This document shows positions 33,240-38,592 of a stretch of 38,592 bases of DNA, piece after piece; the first letter of the stretch is position 1, and every line of letters begins with the position of its first letter. Source of the DNA: Planctomycetota bacterium. GTDB lineage: Bacteria > Planctomycetota > Phycisphaerae > FEN-1346. The stretch lies in assembly GCA_030602705.1 (NCBI GenBank), contig JAUVZF010000036.1:1-38592 (forward strand), written 5' to 3'. The translations under genes were made by a program, and so were the position numbers. The notes beneath the pieces were generated by a model that was given only the letters and a program-made list of their open reading frames with translations, was not told where the DNA came from and ran no database searches.

Positions 33240-33255
33240 CCACGAGCCACGCATA

Positions 33256-33338
33256 GCGCGGTGGGTCTCCCGACCCACCGCGCCGAACCCCTGTCCGGCC
33301 CGGTCGTCTGTACGCGGCGGGTCAGGAGACCCGCCGCG
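33256..33338. repeat. Two hairpins between convergent dnaK and membrane-protein genes
   Basis: The first hairpin (33256-33283) has 12-base arms GCGCGGTGGGTC / GACCCACCGCGC with a TCCC loop, the reverse complement of the one at 18003-18030. The second (33313-33338) has 11-base arms CGCGGCGGGTC / GACCCGCCGCG with an AGGA loop. They begin 17 bases after the dnaK stop and could stop transcription from both sides. Confidence 0.8.
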
Positions 33339-33393
33339 CGGCTAAAAGGGCTTTGGCACGAACTCGGCACAAGAAGGCAATTCACGGCGCCGC

Positions 33394-34014
33394 TCAATCG
33401 GTCGGCACATCAGGGCGACGCGCCTGCCGACGCCGCCGGATGCTGAAGACCAGCAGCGCGGACCCGACGAAGGCGTGGGCCAGCAGGGTCTTCCACCACG
33501 CCAGGCGCCCGAACAGGTAGCCGTAACTCTCGCCGAGCGGCGTCCAGCGGTACGTCAGGGCCTGGTGCGTCCACCTCAGGCCAAGTTCGTGTTCGGCCAC
33601 CAGCAGCGGGTTGGCGTGCACCACGACGCGGACGACGGCCGCCTTGGCAGGTTCGCCGACCATTTCGGCGACGGGCCCCGCGAGGATCATCGCGCTGATA
33701 ATCGTCCACCCGAGAAGCGCCGTCAGCATCTGCGCGGGCCGCGAGCCGGCGAGCCGTTCCAGAACCGCCGCCATCCCCGTGAGCAGCACGACCCACCCGA
33801 CGGCCACCGCCTGCGACCGGAAGACGGCGACCACCGGCCCGTCTTGCGCAATCGCCGCCAGGGCCACCAGGACCGCCGCCGTCAAGACCACGGCCGCCGG
33901 CGCGCGGGCCGCGCGTGCGGCAAGCGAGGCCGTGGGGCGGACAATGACCGCGCCCACCCATGCCGGCAGGAGCAGCACCTCGATGGCCACGATCATCTGG
34001 ATGAGCGACGTCAC
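33394..34014 (-). CDS. Integral membrane protein of unknown function
   Basis: A 206-residue protein with about five hydrophobic helices: IQMIVAIEVLLLPAWVGAVI, AAVVLTAAVLVALAAIA, VAVGWVVLLTGMAAVLERL, MLTALLGWTIISAMILAGPV, and a last segment LLAHAFVGSALLVFSI before the basic end RRRRQARR. A hydrophilic loop (RWTPLGESYGYLFGRLAW) precedes the last helix. This layout resembles a permease subunit of an ABC-2-like transporter, without a partner ATPase gene in the window. The start at 34014 is a GTG with GGAGG about eight bases upstream; a TTG at 34041 lies within the AAAAGGTTCC repeat and is less likely. Confidence 0.75.
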   Translation of the reverse strand: MTSLIQMIVAIEVLLLPAWVGAVIVRPTASLAARAARAPAAVVLTAAVLVALAAIAQDGPVVAVFRSQAVAVGWVVLLTGMAAVLERLAGSRPAQMLTALLGWTIISAMILAGPVAEMVGEPAKAAVVRVVVHANPLLVAEHELGLRWTHQALTYRWTPLGESYGYLFGRLAWWKTLLAHAFVGSALLVFSIRRRRQARRPDVPTD

Positions 34015-34039
34015 GGTTCCGCCCTCCGCGCCGGCAGGC

Positions 34040-34113
34040 AAAAAGGTTCCAGGAACCTTTTCTGCGCAGCACCCTCCGGGCCCTTCAGGGAAAAGGTTCC
34101 TGGAACCTTTTTG
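34040..34113. repeat. AAAAGGTTCC-bordered palindromic element
   Basis: About 74 bases. Each border is itself a near-palindrome of AAAAGGTTCC and GGAACCTTTT (34041-34061 and 34091-34112); the centre contains GCAGCACCCTCCGGGCCCTT. A second copy lies at 38388-38455. Both lie beside minus-strand genes. Confidence 0.8.
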
Positions 34114-34168
34114 CCCTGCCGCCCGCCAGTGACCTTCATCATAGTCGTGCGAGCCGAAGCGGCGGTAG

Positions 34169-34203
34169 AAAAAACCGGGGAGGCCGTCAGCAGGCCTCCC
34201 CGG
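34169..34203 (-). terminator. Intrinsic terminator of the secretin gene
   Basis: On the minus strand, perfect 11-base arms CCGGGGAGGCC and GGCCTCCCCGG (34193-34203 and 34175-34185), a 7-base loop, and six T (34169-34174). It begins 27 bases beyond the stop at 34230. Confidence 0.9.
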
Positions 34204-34229
34204 CAGGTTTTCATCTTCGTGTCATCGGC

Positions 34230-37200
34230 CTAGAAGTCATCGTAGCCGAGTTTGTGCTCCTGCTCGGCCTGGATGATGATCTTGGGCTTGATGAGGACCA
34301 GCAGGTTTTGCGCCTGCCGCACCGTTCCCCGGTTGTTGAAAAAGCGTTTCAGGATGGGGACCTTCGAGAGAACCGGCACGCCGGTCTCGGCCTCGATCTC
34401 AAGAAACTGCCTCATGCCGCCCAACAGCAGCGTCCCGCCGTCCGGGACGCTGACGGTGGTCTTGAGGTCCTGGACCATGACTGCCGGCAGTTCGATGAGG
34501 GCCGTCGCAACACCGCCAAACCCGACCGCCTGAATAGGGATTGTCCGGAATGGCAGTTGGGCGTTGGCGAGCTGCGGACGCAGGTCCATCTGGACGTAGC
34601 GGCGGTCGGCCGAGACGGTCGCCCTGACGTCGAGGGTCACGCCGACCGGGATGGCGGCGACGGTCGGGTCCCAGGCGACGGCGGCCGTGGCCACCATCGG
34701 CTCGTAGTCGGCCACGTAGGTCAACACCTCCGAGACGCTGATGTAGGCCCGCTGACCGTTGTACATCGTGATGCGCGGCGCCTGGAGTTGGGTTGACCGC
34801 GAGTCGGCCTGGATGGCCCGCAGGAGGAAGCCGACCTGGACTTTGTCGAGAAAGACTCCACTGACGACCAACCCCCCCTCATTAGCGGTCGTGAAGTTCT
34901 CGAAAGCCGTGCCGGCCAGCGGCAACAGGGCCGAGGTGCCCATGTTGTTGGAGCCGGTGCCCGAGATGATGATCGGCTCGGCGTATTCGGCACCCGGCAC
35001 CCCCGGAATGGTGGGCAGCGGGTCGAACGCGCCGGCGCCGGGGTCCTGAATGTTCGCGCCGAACTTGGCTTCACCGGTATCCACGAACGCCGCATCGATG
35101 TCGAGCGTGATGTCCTGGAGGAAGTCGTCGGAGACCTGGCAGAAGCGGCTCTCGACGCTGATCATGATGGCCCGCTCGCGGCGGAGTTGTTCCAGGAGGT
35201 CGCGCACTTTCTCGTGGCCCCGGCGCGTCTGGGTAACGATCAGGAGGCCGTTCATGTACTCGATGGCTGACGGGCCGCCCTCGTCGGACCAGGCGGCCAC
35301 GTCGGGATCGGCCTGGTTGTTGACGGTTCGCTGGATGATGTCCACGAGTTCCTGCCAGCCGACTGGCCCTTCGGTGGGCGCGGCGGCGGCACCGAAGAGG
35401 TCGCCGAACCCGCCGCCACCCGCGGCCGCTGACGCCGCCGCCGTCACGTCGCCGGCCTCGAACCGCGGGGCCTGATCGCCGAAGTCCGGAATCTGCGCCA
35501 CCAGGTCCTGTACCGGATAGGTAACCACCGGCAGGTTCTGCTGAAGTTTCTCGCGTGTCGTGACCAGGATGTAGCCGGGCTCGACCTTGTATCCGAGGTC
35601 GGCGCCCAGGATCAGGCTGAGGACCGACTCGACCGCCACGCGTTTGACTTTCAGGTCGACCACGCGGGTCGAGAGGTCGATGCCGGCGGTGCTCACGTCC
35701 GGGTCGATGACGATGTTCAGGCCCTCCTGGACCTCGCTGATGTACTTCAGGACGTTGTCGAGACTGGTTTTCTCGAAGTCCAGGTCGATCGGGTTTTTCA
35801 GGCCGCGTCGTGTCTCGGCCACGGCCTCCGGCTCGGCGGAAACCGCCTTCGTGAACACGCTGCGGAAGTCGCTCAGGTCTTTCCAGGTTTTCGCATCGGG
35901 ATACCGCAGGTAGGTCACTTCGCCCCCGACCTCTTCGCCGGGATGGGTGGCGGCGACCTCAACGTCGGTAACGGCCTCGACGAGCCCGGCCTCGCGGGTC
36001 ATGCGGACCCGGACCTGGCGCGCCTGGGCTTCCAGGTACAACAGGTCTTCGCGCCACCGGAGGGCCCGCTCATCGTTCGGGTCGATGGCAACCAGGCGGT
36101 CGAGCATCTCAATCGATTCATTGAACTGCATGCCCTTGCGGAGTTCCTCGACCCGCTGCCAGAGTTGCGTGACCTTGTTCCGGCGGTCCGTGCGATCCCG
36201 GGCGCGGCGTTGCTGTTCGCGTGCGACGGCCTCGCGCTCGGAGTCGATCCTGCGTTTGCCCTCGGTGACGGCTTTGCGCGTCCGGATCTGCTTGCGCAGG
36301 ACGTACACCCTTTCGCGGAGGCGTTCCTGCTCCTCGACCGACAGGACCGGCGCCACGTCGATGGTGCGGTCGGCCTCCGACAGGGGCCGCTCCGCCTCAA
36401 CGTAATCCTCGGGCCTTTCAGCACGGGCCATGCGGCGTTCGGCCTCGGCCAGAAGTTCGCCGACACCCGCGATGATCCGCTGGCGTTCCAGTTGGCGGAT
36501 GCTGCTGACGACGTCGGAGAGCGGCTCCTCGCGCTCGGCCAGCAGTTTCATGGCCTTGTCGAGTCCCTGCTTGGCTTTGGCCGAGTCGGGCCACAGGCTC
36601 AGTGCCTTCGAGAAGTGAATCCTGGCCCTCTGATACTCGTGCTTGGCGAGTGTGGCGTCGCCGAGTTTGATCTCATCCTCGGCCCGGGCACGGTTGGCCT
36701 GCTTGGCCAGCGCCGCGGGGTCGAACTTCGGCTTCGCCGCGGGCTTGGCCGCCGGTTTGGCCGCGGGCTTGGCCGCAGGCTTGGCCGCAGGCTTCTTCTC
36801 GGCGGCGGCAGCCACTAGCACGGGCTTGGCGGGCGGTTTGGCGGCGGGTTTGGCGGCGGGTTTCGGGGCCGGCTTTGCAGCCGAGGCCACCAAGGCCGCC
36901 TCCACCGACGTGACTTGGCTGTCGAGGCTCTTGAGGTTGCGGCCGGCCCACCAGCCGAGGTCCACGTCCATGGCCTTGACCTGATTGACCATCTTGCGAG
37001 CCTCGGTCGCCTTGCCATCGTTCAGTGCGCCCTTGGCCTTCGCCATCAGGTTCTTGGCGCTGGCGACGGCCTTGCCGTGTTCATCCTTGGCGATTCTGTA
37101 AGCGGCCTGGGCGGCCCCGCTCTTGTCGCGGGGCAGGTATTTGCACGAGGCGGCTTGGGAAAGGTTCTCCAGCGCGACGGTGTAACGCTTGCCGGTCAGG

Positions 37201-38129
37201 GCAGCCTTTCCGCCGGCCAGGGCCTTCTCGCCGGCAGCGCGGCCGGCGACGGCCTTCTTGATGTCCCTGGCCAGAGCGTCGTAACCCCACTTCGCGAAGA
37301 AGCCGAGTTTGGCCCGGTCCACTTTGGCCATCCCTTTCCGGGCGGCATCGTAGTCGCCGGCTTTGTACTTCTCCTTGGCGGCCGCGTACAGATCGCCGGC
37401 GGTCGGACCGGCGGGTTTCTTCGGCTCGACCTTCTTCGGAACCGGTTTGTCCATACGGACCCGTACCGGGGCAGCCGGCTTCGGCGCCGGTTTGGGGGCG
37501 GGCTTGGCGGCCAGTTTGGTGGCAGGTTTGGCCTCGGCGGTGGCAATCGCCTTGTTCGCGTCGGCCAAGGCCTGGCGCTCGGACCGGCCGAGGCGGACGT
37601 CCATCGCCTCGACCTCCTTGATCTTCTTGCGTGCGTCGGCGGCCTTGCCGGCCTTGGCGTCGGCGGCGGCCTGAGTCAGGAGCGTCTTGGCCTGCGTGAG
37701 GGCCTTGACATGGCCGTCCTGTGCCAGCCGGAGCAGGCCCTTGGCCGGTCCGGCCTTTTCGGCATCGAGGTACTTGCTGCGGTCGGCCTGGGAGAGTTTC
37801 TCGACGGCCGTGCCGAAGCGCTTCTTGGACAGGGCCTCCTTGCCGTCGGCGAACGCCTTCTCATCGGCGGCCTTGCCCGTCACGGCTTTCTGGGTCGCCT
37901 CGAGCAGGGAATTGTAACCTCCCTTTTCGAAGAAGCCCAGGTCAGCAGGCTTGATCTGCTGAAGCCGCTTCAGGGCGCCATCGTAATTATGGGCGTCGTA
38001 GAGCGTCCTGGCCTGTTTGAGCAGTTCCTTGGGCGAGACTTCCGCCCCCTGCGCGACGAGTTGGAACCCGACGGCCACAAGCGCCACACCCATCACTGCA
38101 CCCACCATCATCATCTTGCCGAGTTTCAT
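34230..38129 (-). CDS. Outer-membrane secretin (type II/IV pilus type) with duplicated N-terminus
   Basis: A 1299-residue protein. A signal-anchor (MKLGKMMMVGAVMGVALVAV) is followed by two similar helical units (about 35-200 and 245-412). They align with a constant offset of 211 residues: GFFEKGGYNSL/GFFAKWGYDAL and VEAMDVRLG/VKAMDVDLG. Each is followed by a Lys/Ala/Pro-rich linker. A third TPR-like segment and coiled region lead to an STN/secretin-N domain (TSLDNVLKYISEVQEGLNIV) and the C-terminal beta-barrel secretin domain, with GGTLLLGGM and GVPVLSKVPILKRFFNN. It forms a ring in the outer membrane for secretion or pilus extrusion. No other secretion gene is in the window. The start at 38129 has GGAGG seven bases upstream; the longer frame lacks one. 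Confidence 0.9.
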   Translation of the reverse strand: MKLGKMMMVGAVMGVALVAVGFQLVAQGAEVSPKELLKQARTLYDAHNYDGALKRLQQIKPADLGFFEKGGYNSLLEATQKAVTGKAADEKAFADGKEALSKKRFGTAVEKLSQADRSKYLDAEKAGPAKGLLRLAQDGHVKALTQAKTLLTQAAADAKAGKAADARKKIKEVEAMDVRLGRSERQALADANKAIATAEAKPATKLAAKPAPKPAPKPAAPVRVRMDKPVPKKVEPKKPAGPTAGDLYAAAKEKYKAGDYDAARKGMAKVDRAKLGFFAKWGYDALARDIKKAVAGRAAGEKALAGGKAALTGKRYTVALENLSQAASCKYLPRDKSGAAQAAYRIAKDEHGKAVASAKNLMAKAKGALNDGKATEARKMVNQVKAMDVDLGWWAGRNLKSLDSQVTSVEAALVASAAKPAPKPAAKPAAKPPAKPVLVAAAAEKKPAAKPAAKPAAKPAAKPAAKPKFDPAALAKQANRARAEDEIKLGDATLAKHEYQRARIHFSKALSLWPDSAKAKQGLDKAMKLLAEREEPLSDVVSSIRQLERQRIIAGVGELLAEAERRMARAERPEDYVEAERPLSEADRTIDVAPVLSVEEQERLRERVYVLRKQIRTRKAVTEGKRRIDSEREAVAREQQRRARDRTDRRNKVTQLWQRVEELRKGMQFNESIEMLDRLVAIDPNDERALRWREDLLYLEAQARQVRVRMTREAGLVEAVTDVEVAATHPGEEVGGEVTYLRYPDAKTWKDLSDFRSVFTKAVSAEPEAVAETRRGLKNPIDLDFEKTSLDNVLKYISEVQEGLNIVIDPDVSTAGIDLSTRVVDLKVKRVAVESVLSLILGADLGYKVEPGYILVTTREKLQQNLPVVTYPVQDLVAQIPDFGDQAPRFEAGDVTAAASAAAGGGGFGDLFGAAAAPTEGPVGWQELVDIIQRTVNNQADPDVAAWSDEGGPSAIEYMNGLLIVTQTRRGHEKVRDLLEQLRRERAIMISVESRFCQVSDDFLQDITLDIDAAFVDTGEAKFGANIQDPGAGAFDPLPTIPGVPGAEYAEPIIISGTGSNNMGTSALLPLAGTAFENFTTANEGGLVVSGVFLDKVQVGFLLRAIQADSRSTQLQAPRITMYNGQRAYISVSEVLTYVADYEPMVATAAVAWDPTVAAIPVGVTLDVRATVSADRRYVQMDLRPQLANAQLPFRTIPIQAVGFGGVATALIELPAVMVQDLKTTVSVPDGGTLLLGGMRQFLEIEAETGVPVLSKVPILKRFFNNRGTVRQAQNLLVLIKPKIIIQAEQEHKLGYDDF

Positions 38130-38360
38130 CGGATCTCCCTCCGCGGGCCTAGACAATCGGACACCGCCCCCCACCCGCAGGTGGGCGCATTTGCCGCGCC
38201 CCACTATTGGGAACGCGGTTTTCGGCGGTGCCCTTCGGCGGCCCCTTTGACTACGACCTTACTTTCCCAACACCGTTCTATGACGTAGCATAAAGAAGCA
38301 TGAATTCCGGTAAAGCAACCCCCGGTGGGGGATACGCAGCACTGTAGCCAAACGCCGGGG

Positions 38361-38592
38361 CTAAGCAAGCAAAATCTTGCCGAAAGGGCAAAAAGGTTCC
38401 AGGATCCTTTTCTGCGTAGCACCCTCCGGGCCCTTCGGGGAAAAGGTTCCTGGAATGCTCTGTTGAAAAGAGCGTTTTGTGTAGAGACGCCAGATGATCA
38501 TCAGGTTGATCGTCAGGACTCGCAAGAGGATTTCGCCGTCGATGGCATCGTCGCGTCGGCTGCGGACGGCCGAGCCGAGCAGACGTTTGAGC
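38361..38592 (-). pseudogene. C-terminal fragment of a probable transposase, cut by window edge
   Basis: Minus-strand frame entering from beyond the window end, with 76 visible residues. LLGSAVRSRRDDAIDGEILL followed by RVLTINLMIIWRLYTKR resembles the C-terminal end of DDE transposases, which often finish 'kfG..vRSr...a..nEvLckvL.hNl'. The last 30 residues read through the adjacent AAAAGGTTCC repeat (PGTFSPKGPEG), so the native stop seems lost or the gene has fused with repeat sequence. The family cannot be fixed without the upstream part. Confidence 0.45.
38388..38455. repeat. Second AAAAGGTTCC element, right end altered
   Basis: Matches 34040-34113 from AAAAGGTTCC through the ACCCTCCGGGCCCTT centre to a second GGAAAAGGTTCCTGGAA. 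It then diverges at about 38455, exactly where the transposase-like sequence begins, so the insertion probably removed the last arm. Confidence 0.75.

Overview
The window is high-GC bacterial DNA that looks planctomycetal. Pointers are a Minf_1886-family protein, FHA and divergent J-like membrane proteins with long proline- or acid-rich linkers, a PA14 remnant, a large PSP1-domain protein next to metG, and a secretin with lysine/alanine/proline-rich linkers. The assignment is inference from gene content. No rRNA, tRNA or CRISPR array was seen.

Layout. 1-2836 (minus strand): zinc-ribbon/PH-domain membrane protein, PA14 relic, small membrane protein with a probable frameshift, APC-family permease. 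2837-3755: gene-poor mosaic of short repeats. 3756-7923: four tightly packed minus-strand genes (winged-helix-like protein, AAA-type ATPase, PIN-domain nuclease, DNA methyltransferase) in clearly AT-richer DNA; this looks like an acquired, defence-type cassette that I cannot match to a named system. 8253-13411: short Hsp70-like ATPase, FHA-domain membrane protein and J-domain-like membrane protein, plausibly one chaperone/signalling group. 13538-14728: a complete Pus10-type tRNA pseudouridine synthase, a family typical of archaea and eukaryotes. 15388-17348: PHP-family histidinol-phosphatase-like protein and DAHP synthase (aromatic pathway). 17594-19582: a single-domain response regulator and a receiver-PAS-histidine-kinase protein, convergent. 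19861-25139: a minus-strand run with an unknown protein, a 40-residue membrane protein, an AI-2E family transporter, a Minf_1886 protein, metG and a PSP1-domain protein, several of which overlap. 25548-30683: secreted TPR-like protein, ClpC, and a small membrane protein with TPR-like tail. 31296-33239: dnaK with a consensus-like sigma-54 site upstream. 33394-38129: a membrane protein and a 1299-residue secretin. The right edge holds the C-terminus of a probable transposase.

Nearly every gene-free gap is filled with structured repeats. I distinguish at least eight families: GGGA/TCCC-loop hairpins; TIR-hairpin-hairpin-TIR elements; paired 72/89-bp palindromic units; an 84-bp hairpin repeated four times; a 39-bp tandem pair; a 148-bp element with 12-bp direct flanking repeats; AAAAGGTTCC-bordered elements; and an 18-bp motif found three times just beyond minus-strand stop codons. 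They look like non-autonomous mobile or REP-like palindromes, and some may double as transcription terminators.

The most promising candidate for something undescribed is the 3756-7923 cassette. The bacterial Pus10 and the Hsp70/FHA/J-like group come next.
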